A DNA stretch of 64,000 nucleotides from Isoetes taiwanensis (taxonomy: Eukaryota; Streptophyta; Lycopodiopsida; Isoetales; Isoetaceae), in contig JAJEKV010000051.1 in NCBI GenBank assembly GCA_021234155.1, positions 7,724,761 to 7,788,760 on the forward strand. Direction: 5' to 3'. A program made the position numbers and the translations under genes. Of this stretch, positions 10,233 to 21,857 are shown piece by piece (within the stretch, counting starts at the first letter, position 1; every line of letters begins with the position of its first letter). The notes beneath the pieces were generated by a model. That model was not told the origin of the DNA. It did no database searches and saw only the letters and a list, made by a program, of their open reading frames with translations.

Positions 10233-13200
10233 TTATGGTGCTCGGCGTTGCCGAGCTTTACTACAATTTGAAAGGGTAGTTGTTTGATTGTTGGTTTGGT
10301 TGGTCATATTGATACATATTTACCAATCAATATACATTGAGTAATGGTGGGCATGCACATGCATGTACATGTAATATAAGACATGTTTAATAAAACAAAG
10401 GAAATGTAATGACTAACAACTCTCCTCTCTAGTAGTATAACATTCAAGCATCTCAAATTCTGACATGTAGTAAGGGGTGCCCGCATGTTTGGAAGCATGT
10501 TTGGAAGCGTCTATGAGAAAGGTTGAACTATGTGTAGGGAACTCTAAATTTCAAGTCGATGCTTTCTTTTTCACTACTATACTGGAAATAACTATATCAA
10601 GATAGCATTTAAGAACCTCAAATGGAGTATTCTGACCTATATGCATGAATCAGAAGCTAAGAATATAACTTGGGATTTCCCATTAAAGAAGAAAACTTTT
10701 TGGAATTCTCTTTAAATTATTTGGCGAAGGTTTTGATACAGATGAAATTAACAATCTGTCCCGCTTGTTTGTGACATAACGCATGTAGCTCGTAGTTATT
10801 GATAAGTGCTACTTTCTATTCCATAAAGAAAATGGCATTTTATTTTTCTATTAGCTATATTAACCATAAGTGGGTGTTACTTTCAATTCCATGAACAAAA
10901 TGCCATTTTATCTTCTCTATTCGCTATATATGAACCATAATCTTAATCATCAACTCCACAACGTTGACCTCACAATCAATCTTCGATAATCCTGTGACTT
11001 GTCAACTTCATCGCCAACTTTATTGCTCGAACCTAAGTTTTAACTGCAAATAATATTCCTTCGTCAACTTCATTGCTCGAACCTAAGTTTTAACTGCAAA
11101 TAATATTCCTGCCAAGGCTTGCATACTGGTCTTGGGATGTAAAGTGAAGGTCTACAACCAAAATCTGTGAGTGAATCTTATCATAGACTTGTTTTGTTGT
11201 CCGAAAGACACATTTTTTATTGCCTATGCATTTGGCAAAGCAAACAAAGATAGCTTTAAAATTGTGCCTCTGAAATAGAACATGAAAAGCACCCTTGATG
11301 CAGCGTCAATCTAATAGTATTTGATTAGATGAAAGTGCAACAGGGACAAAAGCAAATAAATGCATGCTTCAATTGTTGGATCTATCACTTATGCTTCAAG
11401 CCCACATACTCGACAAATAAACGCATGCTTCAATTGTTGGATCCATCTCTTATGCTTTAGGCCTACATACTTCTGCGAGAACATCGTTGAAAGAAAATTT
11501 GCAAATGCAAGGAAGAAACTATCAGATAATAGAGACAATGGTTAAACTGACAATTCAGGGCCAACTTATGCTCCAAAAAATACTACAGAAGGAATTGAAA
11601 TTCAACTCAACAAATTAGCTACAACTACAGTCAGTGTCTCCGTTCTAAATATCTAGTAGGTGTTGAGACGGGGCTCTAGTTTAGTTTGAAGCACATGGGA
11701 ATGCTACATATAAATGCCTACCAAGCAAGCCATAAATAAAACAACGCTTTCTCTATAGCATTTTTGCACACAATATACTAAGTACTCAAATGCTTGCAAG
11801 ACTCTTACCTGGCTGATCATAATGACAGTGGTAAGATGCGGCCTCCAAAGTGAGGCGTCTTGCAAACAAAAGTTTGCAAATATATGCGACATACATCTCG
11901 TATAGAGTCTATATCCTGTCAATCAGCCTATGACATGTTCATGAAAAAAATATGATGTAGAAATGTGCCTGGGTGATCAAATCTAAAAACAAATAACCCT
12001 CGAACAAATACAAATCATGGATCTTAAATCATTGTTCTTGATTCAACCAGTTTTGAGGAATGTATGTTGGAAGACTTATATGCATAATATGATTGATTCT
12101 AGAGCAATCACATCCATCAAATTACGCTGTATTGAAATAGGTGCATCACACTCCGATATGGACATGTTCAGACTGGAACCTAATTTGTTATGCAAGATGT
12201 TTCATGAAAGAGGACTCCATGATATGCTTTTATATTGATGATATGCCTTTATATTGATGGATTAGCATATATGAACAAAGTCTTAAAACATAAAATGCCT
12301 TAGAACTTTGTGGAATTTTAAATATGGTAATCCATAATATGCCTTTATGCTAAAGGATTTGCATATATGAAGAAGGGTCTTAACACATAGAATGCCTTTG
12401 CACTGTATGGAATTTTAAATATGATGAATTTGTACTATTGGAAGAACTGAGATGGAAAGGTCTACTAAAATAATAAACCAGAGTATTGGACTATCCAAGA
12501 TGCAAATGCAACATCGATTTGTTGAAATCCATTGATTATTTCACATTGTCTGTGCTCCATTAATGGTCATGATTCTTCTTTCTGCAGATCAGACAACCAG
12601 AAAATATACCTGAGAGACATCTTAATAGACTGTATTTTAGTTACAAAAGATGAAATCTCATAAGTCTTAAACATTTTATTTATCACGCATAGTGCACACC
12701 ACACAGTAAGCCAACGACATGCTGCAAGCTTGTAACAATTTAGGAGACTAATTAAAAAAAATCGCAGAGTTGCGGAGATGGAAGCCTCTTCCATGTGATA
12801 ATTCGCAAATTTAAAAAGCAAAGGGCTTACTTGTGTTTGTACTTCCATAGCTCAGTCATTTTGTGTTTTACAGCATGGATTGTGGATGCTTAGACTAATT
12901 CTAAGCCATTGGCAAAAAGGCAAGCATTGTCATAAATAAACTGTTAATACTTCACTTTCATTTAGGATCAGAATCATTTAAGATAAGAATAAACGCATTA
13001 GAGCCACCTCAATCCAAGTTGAAACATAACGTGGCATTAAAGCTTTACAAATAAACGGGGGAGATAACAATAATGGAACTTTACAAAGGTTTGAAGAAAG
13101 GCAGTTGCAAAAAGATGTCATTATCATAGAGAGATATAGAAAAAAAGAATATTCTAGTATACCTATCTATCCACGAAGTAAAACATATCCATGCTAGGAC

Positions 13201-13649
13201 AAGGATTTTTGAGAAGTTCCAATTGGTTTTCAACCATCATTGATTTATTTTGGAAATAATGATATTATGGATCACACTAATGATCAAAACCTTTTAACTT
13301 CCAAAACCATGTAACCGAACTTCTTCAGATAAATACAAGGACTTTCAATCTATAAACCATCTATATATGTAAAGAAACCACAAATTACACTATTAACAAA
13401 AGTATCGAATATCTAATTACAATGTAATAAGCAAACAACACAGATTACATTAATAATCTGTGTTCTTATCTAGTTCACAAAAACCAGCTTATGTGATAGA
13501 AGTTACACCAATAAGTTCTAGTAATCAGGCTCCAATTCACTAAAACCAGAAAATGATTCAACTCTTTGATCAGTTCGCTGCCCAACTGGGTCAATCGGTG
13601 TTAGGAATTGGCGGATTATGCAAGGCGACTGGCAATAGAATAAACAAAG
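10233..13649. other. AT-rich non-coding region with short tandem duplications
   Basis: No protein family was recognised. Local tandem duplications are visible: a roughly 66-base unit at 10,800-10,940; a 50-base unit at 11,010-11,110 (repeating GCTCGAACCTAAGTTT); a roughly 61-base unit at 11,355-11,470 (repeating GCATGCTTCAATTG); and a roughly 100-base unit at 12,235-12,430. This region separates the truncated left transposon copy from the fuller right copy. Confidence 0.6.
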
Positions 13650-13717
13650 TTGCGTATTAAACGGGAGCAAATCATTGAAACGAGAGCAAAAGGAATATTC
13701 CTCAAAGATTCCTTTTT
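13650..13717. repeat. Left terminal inverted repeat of the 8.26-kb transposon
   Basis: TTGCGTATTAAACGGGAG followed by a diverged middle and CAAAGATTCC. Same orientation as 1,807-1,858 and inverse of 21,858-21,909. The internal hairpin seen at the other two ends is lost here, and an AGGAATATTCCT palindrome sits in its place. Confidence 0.75.
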
Positions 13718-14049
13718 TTTTTTACAGAAAGGGGATAAAACGAGGTTAAAAAAAAAAGATGCATGAAATTCTATTTTGACCCCCCCAAATGACTATTTTT
13801 TTTTTTTTTGCAACGAAAGAATTGACTTTTTTAAAGTGTCACTTTTTTTAGCAAATAGAATGTTCTTAAAGTATGTTTTAAGAGAGAAACTCTAATTTCA
13901 GAGGATAAAATATTTAACAAAAAATTGAAGTAAGTCCAGAATCGAAATCGTAGTATTCTCAAAATTTGAAGATAGAATCTTCATATTCACATGCAAAATT
14001 TCTGATCTTTTTCTAAGACTTCGGTTATGTGCAAAAGTGTGAGGAGTGA

Positions 14050-17000
14050 TGAGAGAGGGATCCAGGGGCGTCATCATATTCATTTATGCCATCGTCATCA
14101 CCTTCACTTCTTTCATCATCACTTTCGAGGAAGTGCTTGAGTTATCTTCCTCATCACTTTGTCATCAACAGACGGTGAAGCATTGCCACCACCTTCTTCA
14201 TCATCTTCTTCATAATTACAAGCTTTTTTTAAGCAAATTGATAGTCCTCTCCATGAGATGATTGTCGATTTCAATTTAAAATCATAGCACAATATAGTCA
14301 CGTCATTAAGGTTCATTTCGTCCCTACAACCCACCTTCTTGGATTTTCTCCCTTTTCCTTGGCTTCTCATTTCTAACTCATATCTACCTTCAAAAGCATT
14401 TTCTCGAAAGGTGTTGCAAGTTAATGAATCTTGAGTTTAGTGACTAAGCCTTCCTCCTTGACTGTGTCAAGCACTTTTGCTATCCGAATCGGCCGACCTT
14501 TGTCATCCTCCTCGGTCGGAAGAGCAATTAGCATACCTTTGGTAATTTACGTGATATTACCTTGAGGCTCATTCTGCGTCTTGGTCCGAGATACATGACT
14601 CGATCCTCCCTCGTCTTCTCTCATCAAGGTGAAAATGTAGCCTTTGCTTGGACCTTGCTTTGGTTGGGGTTGATGGAAGGTGTCGCCATTGAAATGGTTC
14701 TTGCAACTGTCTTAGAGCTATATTTTGTACAACAATTTTCTGTTCGAGAAAGAAATTACTCCACTACATCCGATCTTCTTCTAAGAAGTACTTAAAGCCT
14801 GAGGAAATTCCATTTTCAATGGCTTTTAAGGATGACTCTGGGGTACTTTTCTTCTGCTTGGACTCCTTAGGATTTTTGAGAGGAAGTTGCTCAGCACGTT
14901 CTATGAAGGAAGTGTCTGGAATATATTTAAGGAAGCGTAATCCCTCTGGTGGACTCCAGTCTTTAGTTGTGGTATACTTCTTCCCCTGTAAGAAGCTTTG
15001 GCCATCCTTCAAGTAGAACTTGATGTGATGTTGAAAGGTGAGATCATTCAACTTGTTCACAGCTTGTTCTCTGTTTGAACGTTGAGAGAAAACAAACTCT
15101 CTGAAATCAGCAGTCTCTTTAAGAAGACCAACCACTGGAGTAGGAGTGTAAGAATCTTCAATAATTCGAACTAAAGCAGGAAGACAGAAAGCCTTCTTCC
15201 TTCTAAGGCGCACAAAAAATCTGCTGAACATTGATCATGAGTGTGGCCTACAAGTAAGAAACCGAACTTCACTTTTCTAAAGATCCCTAGCTCCACTAAC
15301 ATGGCACAGTACACAAAGAGTGTTTGATTCTTGTTCTCCCTTGTAGTATTGTCAAGTTGCAGATAAAGCACTGGTGGTAATTGCTCTTGCTCGCACAGGA
15401 CCTTGTTAAGAATTGTAATTGTGAGGTTCGGGTCACCATGCAAGTTTGGATACGTCAAAAATACTTTGCACTTTAGACTTCCTTCGAAGACCATAGCTCC
15501 TACAAGGTGGACCTTAACAAAACATTCCTCTGGCACATCTTTAGGAATGTTCAAGAAATGTGGTAGAGTTGTTTTGTTTTTTGTCCATTCCATCAATCAC
15601 AACAGACATGTATTGCAGTGGACGTTCAAGAGCTTTTTTTCTGTGCTTGGCAAGCTTTCTTCTCTCTGCTGCTTGTTGTTCACGATGTCTGGCAAGGTTT
15701 TGTTGCACAATATCTGTAGAAGAAATCAGGTCAAAGCATTTTCTTTAAAACAAGTGAGAGATTGGAGAACATGAGCTTACTTCTTTCGACCTCTGTCTTT
15801 GTAGTTTCTCGTTGACTCTTTAATTCTGCACACCTTGAGCAAACTGACATTCTATGTTTTCTAGGAATTTTCACAAGACCGAATTCACTTTTCCACAGTC
15901 TGGTGAAGTGTGAGTAAGAGATGTGCTGAAGCTGAGTGCAAGTCTCTTTGTACTCATTAAAAACATCTTTTTTTGTGATGTTATCAGTTAAATGATACAT
16001 GTTGCTGTTAGGTAGCTTCTCACATGTTTCTTTAAAATATTTCTCCATCCATGACACAGCAGCAAGGGCATGCATGGTTACAACTCTTCTCGGTCCACAA
16101 TGATCATCGATTGCTGGATTTTTGTCCAGTCTTTTATGTATTCTAGACATTCTGGTGGACCCTAAACGGTGGACAACCATAAAGCATTTCTGGCAAACTT
16201 CTTCACGGTTAATGTAGTGCAAGAAGGTGTTGCGGTCTGGTCTTACATGATAAGCTAAGTAGGCATTCAGTGCCGCCAATGTCATGGAACTGTAGTTGTC
16301 TCTAACTGCTCGTAATTTAGCCATGTTAAATCTGTTGATGCAACCCAATGAGTAGCATTTAGTTCTCAAAAGTCTCCTCATTTTGTGTTCATCCATAAGA
16401 TTTCTTCTTCTTACAGAGGAGCACGCCCTCAAACCAGAATCCACCTTGAATTTCTTTGAAGATTGGCTGGAGAACATATAATCTCTTTGTTCCTCGTTGG
16501 TGTCTTCATCTTCTGATGAAACTTCTACTCTGGGGGTGACTTCCTCTGTCCCCGAAAGTGGTGTGTTTGTAGAGGAAAAACAGGACCACGTGAAGTTGTT
16601 CCCTAAAAGGCGGGGTACAAATGTTAAAGGATGGTGATGGCCCATAAGAGGTTGTGGCATCAGCTGTTCTTGTACCATCTTGAAAAGGAGTTCTTGCAAA
16701 CATCTCCTTTAGAGCGGACTGGAATTCTGCAAATCCATGTGTCACAACCGTTGTGTGAAGAGGAGTGCATGCTGGAGCGTCGTCCTCATTTGTAGTGAAG
16801 TCATGGTGAGAGAAATTGTAGTGAATCTCACAGTCTTCTTTACTTTCTGTGTTCCTTGTATGTTTGAGTGAAGGGGGCGAAGCTACAAATGGGGGTAGCT
16901 TGTTCTTGAACACCCGTTGTTGTGGAGCTTCTGTAGGTGGTCCAGGGGATGGAACAAAGGGTGGTGGCAACATGCTCCGAACTGGTGGTGATGCTTTGGA

Positions 17001-17221
17001 AGGAGATGCCAGTGTACTGTCTACAGGACTTGGTGACGGTTGGAAGGGTGGTGGAATGGACTCGGTGTGTCTTCGAGAAGCAACAATGATGAAGTAGAGG
17101 TAGGAGTCGGAGAATGCCGGTCTTCAGTAGAAATGACGTTGTTCCCAAGCGTGTCCTTAGAACTAGAAGAGCTTGAGACAACAAAAGGTGGTGGAAGCTT
17201 GTTCACGAAACGGTTCGTCAT
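14050..17221 (-). pseudogene. DDE-type transposase-like gene (DUF7869-like), frameshifted
   Basis: The minus-strand protein begins near 17,221 (MTNRFVNKLPPPFV) with a Pro/Ser-rich stretch that repeats PPPFV-type motifs. A conserved region follows at 15,783-16,550 (REEVCQKCFMVVHRLG, CSRCAELKS). A roughly 60-base intron lies at 15,722-15,782 (GTAAGC donor, CTACAG acceptor). The catalytic-looking region follows: VVIDGMD near 15,590, LQLDNTTRENKNQ near 15,350 and VGHTHD near 15,240. A basic segment and an acidic tail (SDDERSEGDDDG) end near 14,050. This D / DN-ENKN / HTHD layout is what I recall for DUF7869-type proteins of non-seed plants, algae and animals. Two lesions break it: a shift in the A6 run (15,577-15,582 on +) and a small deletion right after VGHTHD (about 15,229-15,235). 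The transposase role is inferred from the motifs and the position inside terminal repeats. Confidence 0.7.
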
Positions 17222-17282
17222 CTTAACAACTACAAAATAGTAAAGAGATTTGAGAAACTTTCTGTAGTGCAGAGCTTTTCTT

Positions 17283-17762
17283 ATTCCCGAATACACGCCC
17301 ACGTAGTACAAGTAGAAGTTCCAATACTAATCAAGTGAAAGTCAAAATAAACGCTATTCTGGAATACACAGGAGTAGGATAGTAAAGCTAAACGTATTCC
17401 GCTTCACATAGAAAAAGAGCAAGACGAAAATGATACCTTTAAAAGGAAATTCCGGCGCCTTCAGTTGCGTATTCCAGTCTCTGAGCTCAAGTCGCCAGCG
17501 CCAGCGTCTTCGATTAAAATATTCAGAGATCAGATTCGATCCACATAGAGAAAATGGGCGGACAGAGTAAGAAAGTACAACGTACAATCATTTGTGTGTC
17601 TGTTTCTTATTCCCGAATACACTATCGCCTTCGAGTGAAAGCGAAAGTGTATTCCGGAATACACTTTCGCCTTCACTCGAAGGAGAAAGTGTATTCCGGA
17701 CACTTTCGCCTTCGAGAGAAGGCGAAGGTGTATTACGGAATACACTTTCGCCTTCGGAATAC
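17283..17762. promoter_or_regulatory. Intergenic palindrome array between the two transposon genes
   Basis: Palindromes with core ATTCCGGAAT are centred near 17,287, 17,360, 17,400 (half site), 17,613, 17,655, 17,697 and 17,736; the last four are spaced 42, 42 and 39 bases. One site (17,641-17,670) is a perfect 30-base palindrome whose arms start GCGAAAGTGTATTCC. The DNA between sites also folds: CACTTTCGCCTTC, GAGA, then its near complement. The array lies in the shared 5' region of the divergent genes, or in a 5' intron of the methyltransferase gene. It could be a promoter/operator for both genes or a protein-loading site. Confidence 0.8.
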
Positions 17763-19375
17763 ACCTTCGTGTTTTTAGGTTTTAAAAGGTTATTTTTCCA
17801 TGAGTTTTTTAGTAATTTTAGGCGTTTTTCCTGCCTTTAGAACTTGTTTAGACCTGTTTCTTTGTCAAGATTGCAGTGCTGTTTTGGCATTTTTCTCCTT
17901 TTTTTGCCCTCTTTTTTCCCTTTGCAAGATATTTTGTATTCTGGAATAGTTTTTTGCCACTGTTTTCTCCAACAAGGTCGTGTTTACACACAATTTGCAC
18001 AGACAAGAAGGCAGCAAGAAACAACAGAAGAGGCCCCTTAAAATCCCACAGAAACCGCACCCACAGAGAAGGGTTGAGGAGACAGCTGCGCCTGCTATCT
18101 ACGAAAACTTCCAAACTCAATGGTTTTTTACAAGGGGTACTTCTGGAAAGTACAGCACCCTTACTTTCCTATATGTCTGTCGGAGCCCTGGAAATAAAAG
18201 ATACGATGACAGGGAATTTGTCTGCATGCACCATCCAGGCCGTGAGTGAAGTAGCTGGGGAGTCCGGTCAGCAAGGGAGACTGTCTTTTCAGACATCCCA
18301 AGGCTTTATTCATGTTGATGAAGCCTATCTTAGAGTGGTAAAAGTAAATCCTCAGCCTCTTTATAAGTATGTTTCTCACTACCTCAACAAGAGGTCTCTC
18401 TGTGCCATCATTAACTACATTCGAAGCACAACGAGCGAAGACTTCCCCTACAGCGAGTCATCACAAGGGGAAGAGGATAACCTACAGAGCCCGAGCAGTG
18501 CATCATCACAATCTGGGAGTCCATCACAGTCCGAAGAAAAGCCGCCGTCACCACCACCAAAGAAGCGGCAAAGGCCAACCATTGCTGCTAAAGAGCCTAA
18601 AAAGCAAACGGCTTTAATTGCAACAGAAGATGCTCCTGAGGAACCTAAGAAGAAGAAGGGGAAGGGCAAAGCACCTGGTGTTGCTATTAAAGAAAAAAAA
18701 GTTGATAAAACATATGAGAAAATGGAAGAGATTAACCTGCACAAATTTGTGCAAGGTGTCATTTATTTGCCAGTCACTTCAATGAAGCTTCCACCGAAAA
18801 ATGAAGCTGGTGAAAGGCCACTTCAGGTTCGCAAAATTTATGCCGATCACTTGAGGAACCTGAAAGACAGAATAAGGAGCAATCCAAATGCTCATGTGGC
18901 CCCAATAGTTGTCCTTGTTGACAAGGAGCAGTGCAAAACCCCCCAGGACTATGATAGAGAAAACGCAGATACCTACACTCACTATGTCTTGGGAGGAAAT
19001 CACAGCTTCAAGGCAAGAAGGCAACTTTATAAAGAGAAGAAGAACCCGAGGTACCTCTCCGTCCTCTGCGCTGTTTACTGTGATCTTACCGATGAAGAAG
19101 CAAAAATCGTTGCCAACACCCACAATGCTGACAACGAGTACAAACTAAAGATGAGCTTCGTCGACAAGATCCGGTTTATGCACAGGGAGTACGTAATTTT
19201 TAAGGAAAAGTACGGTGAGGACCTGAAGAAGCCAGCGTTTTCCTTGGAGCTTAAGGAGGCGTGTGCCATTGAATGCTGCCTGAAATATGACGAGGCCAAT
19301 AAAAGGCAGTCTCTCATTGGCCACGATAACTGGTTCCAATTAGCTTTTAGAGATGGCAAGGTAAGCACAAAACGT

Positions 19376-19385
19376 ATTCCAGAAT
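19376..19385. promoter_or_regulatory. Single palindrome just inside intron 1 of the methyltransferase gene
   Basis: ATTCCAGAAT lies 15 bases after the exon 1 donor. The left copy carries a similar site (ATTCCGAAAT near 4,262) at the equivalent intron position, although the surrounding intron sequence has diverged. Confidence 0.7.
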
Positions 19386-19705
19386 AACAATCCAACTATC
19401 TGACGTGAAATCTTCTTGAACAAATTTGGGAACTCCAGGACGAGATATTTACAATGTTCGAACGAGGGGAGTTAAAGAGCAAGGGCAAGGAGACAGCCAA
19501 GAAAAAATCATCTGGCGTGCCCAAAAAAGAAATGACCATTACCGTCTGGCGAGAAATGCAAGGCTTCTCCGACACAGAGCTTCTGGAGCAACTTCTCCAA
19601 AAAGTTGTTGATAAGGAGTTTAGCCTAGAAGAAATGTCAAAGGAATTGCACAAGTAAGATCTCTGACACAAACTTTACTCTTTAGATGTTAGAGTCCCAA
19701 AAACA

Positions 19706-20020
19706 TCGGCGTAGATATTCCAGAATACACATGCCTTCCTTCACATGGGCAATGTGTATTCCGGAATACACATTGCTTGTCTCTAGAAAAGCATTGTGTA
19801 TTCCGGAATACACATTGCTCCTCTGAAGAAAGGCATGTGTATTCTGGAATACACATGCCTTCTTCTAGAAAAGAATTGTGTATTTCAGAATACATATTGC
19901 TCCTCTGAAGGAAGGCATGTGTATTCTGGAATACGCATTCCTTCCTTCAGAGAAGCAATGTATATTCCGGAATACACAATGCTTTTCTAGAGACAAGCAA
20001 TGTGTGTATCCTGTAACAGA
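19706..20020. repeat. Seven-unit palindrome array, 41-42 bp period, in intron 2
   Basis: Palindrome centres are at 19,720.5, 19,762.5, 19,804.5, 19,845.5, 19,886.5, 19,927.5 and 19,968.5, with a decayed eighth near 20,010 and an isolated site at 20,076.5. The core is GTGTATTCYRGAATACAC. The unit at 19,749-19,776 is a perfect 28-base palindrome. Arms differ between units (GCAAT or GGCAT on the left) but usually match on both sides of the same unit. Spacers hold secondary dyads such as TTCTAGAA. Confidence 0.9.
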
Positions 20021-20773
20021 ACTATTTTCTGCATATTGTTTCGAGGTAGCATCACCAGTTAACCAGTTTGTATTCCAGAATACAAATAGCTTGACTTTTA
20101 TTTGTTTTCCTTCTACTTTGCCTTGTTTCTTACTTTTTAACTCATTGTTTCCTTAATGTCTACGTCGAGACATGGGAAAGGTGCAAGGAACTCTACCCAT
20201 TAGCCACTTCAGACGAGCGCATTGTGCAATATGCACCAAATTTTGAGGGCTGGGTAAGTACTCTCAAAATTCCTCGTCTTTGCACAAACGATCTCCTTAC
20301 AGTTGTTATGTTTTTCCTCAGAGCAAAATGAAAAACAAAGACCTTCCTGAGGGCTTTATGCATTTGGTTAGAACAGCACGGGAAGAGAGGTCGTTAGCTG
20401 AAAGAAGAACTGTTGAGCCAGAACCATCCGACTACGAGAGATTTTGCATGTTTGATCAAAACAATTTATATTCAAGCATTCATGGTGATTGCACGAACCT
20501 TGTCGAAACGGTTAAGCCACAGGACTTTACTTTGGTTATTGCTGATCTTCCCTACGGGTTTAAGCCTAAAGACAGCAGATACGATGACCAGCCCTTCAAA
20601 TTTTCAGAGTTTAATGCTTTCATTGATGGAATCAAGCAGATCACAACGGCCAAACATTGGCGTTTAGTTACGTTCCATTCGAGCATGCAGTCTGGCTTGG
20701 TAGAATCAGCTTTCAAAAACCATTTTGGTTCTCCAGTTCAGGCAGGATATGAAAACCTTGTCTGGTAAGTCTT

Positions 20774-20824
20774 ATTCCAGAATACAGTAACTTTTCTCTT
20801 CGATTACGTAGTGTATTCCGGAAT
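20774..20824. repeat. Palindrome pair, 41 bp apart, in intron 4
   Basis: ATTCCAGAAT centred at 20,778.5 and ATTCCGGAAT centred at 20,819.5, exactly 41 bases apart. They lie just after the exon 4 donor. The left copy keeps one site near 2,957 in the same intron. Confidence 0.8.
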
Positions 20825-21857
20825 AGTATTTCCTGTTTCTGGTTTTCGAATTGTTTACTTGTTTTTGCTAACATCACTTTAAATGTTTCACTAGGTACAA
20901 AACGAACATCAACTACCATGGTGGAGGACCAAGGTTGCTCAGCAAGGTAGAGTACCTTCATGTAGCTTATTAGAGTCTTGATGGGAAGAGGACCATGGAA
21001 CACTTCAACACTGCCGCCTGTCAAAACTTTTCAAACGTCCTAGAGTTTCCAGCAGTCTTACAGAAATTGCAGGACCCAAGTGCACAAGGCAGGATTGTGA
21101 ATCACTACCAGAAACCACAAAAGCTCATCAACCATCTCCTGGACATGTTCTCGCGTCCAGGAGATTGGGTGCTTGATGCTTTCTCTGGTTCTGGTACTAC
21201 TATCGCATGTGCACTTAAGAAGGGCCGCAACTGTGTTGCCGTGGATATTGATAAGGATGCTGTGCATTTTGTGAAGATGAGACTGGCTGCCTTACCTACT
21301 TTACCAGATGAAAATCAAGAGAGAGGGGCCAAGTCTTCATCTGATTATGCTAAACTAACGTCCTCAGAGATACAGCCTCCATTCTCGAGCTCACTAGACG
21401 ACGAGGCAACCTTTGCAGAGCTTAAAGAAGTAGCTTTAGCTACCATTCCAGAGGACAAGGAGGATACAAAACTTAAGTCTCTAGCAAAGGAGCAGACGGC
21501 ACAGAAGGACGAGACGGCAGAGAACAACAAAAAGAATGATGAGGACTATGATGTAGATCTTTGACTACTGCATATTAAAACTATCATTATTTATTACAAT
21601 GAATCTTCCATAATGATGTACAAAAATTTATTAAAAACATAATACTTTTTTTTCCTTTCTATTCTGGTGCTTTTTTTTTGTCATGCTTTCAGTCTCTTCA
21701 AGTCTATGCCTAAATTTCGCTATTTTTATGATTTCTGTTTCATAAGTACAAAGTTATTGCCTAATGATGGCCCAGAATGACATGAAAAAAAATGCGAACC
21801 TCTATAAATTCTCAACAACTATAAAAAAAGGCTTATTTTAGAAACATGATGTTTTTT

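Larger units (their letters stand above)
17980..21564 (+). pseudogene. ParB-like domain / beta-class DNA methyltransferase fusion, five visible exons
   Basis: Exons are about 17,980-19,360, 19,439-19,653, 20,170-20,253, 20,322-20,764 and 20,895-21,564, with GT-AG borders. In order the protein has an unknown N-terminal region (PAIYENFQTQW), a Ser/Pro/Lys-rich linker with KKKKGKGK, and a ParB-like domain (RKIYADHLRNLKDRI ... VVLV ... YVLGGNHSFKARR, then LTDEEAKIVANTHNADNE). The methyltransferase follows: motif IV FTLVIADLPYGFK near 20,540, then VNHYQKPQKLI and motif I VLDAFSGSGTTIA near 21,165-21,205. Motif IV before motif I defines the beta class, which methylates adenine N6 or cytosine N4; the DLPY acid favours adenine. 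ParB-methyltransferase pairings are known from phages and bacterial mobile elements; introns show this one is eukaryotic. Compared with the left copy it has a 2-base deletion near 18,240, a 1-base deletion near 19,645 and an in-frame TAG at 20,971, so it is likely dead. The first exon is uncertain: a TTTGCACAG acceptor before 17,999 suggests an upstream exon. Confidence 0.8.

Noticed and set aside
17554-17778. Reading frames across the palindrome arrays (also 19,689-20,156 and 3,732-3,920)
   Set aside because: They consist only of the repeated YSGIHF / VFRNT words produced by the palindromes on either strand.
17876-19387. 503-codon frame taken as the true N-terminus of the methyltransferase protein
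   Set aside because: Its first 120 or so codons are out of frame with the region conserved in the left copy (RQEGSK...NFQTQW). The frames join only after the deletion near 18,240.
19706-20020. CRISPR-like regularly spaced repeats
   Set aside because: The repeated unit is a full palindrome with a degenerate core, spacers are related to one another, and the array lies in an intron of a eukaryotic transposon gene with no cas genes nearby.
20944-20973. A 27-base intron removing the in-frame TAG
   Set aside because: GTAGAG...TTATTAG would keep the frame, but it is far shorter than any plausible plant intron. A nonsense mutation is simpler.
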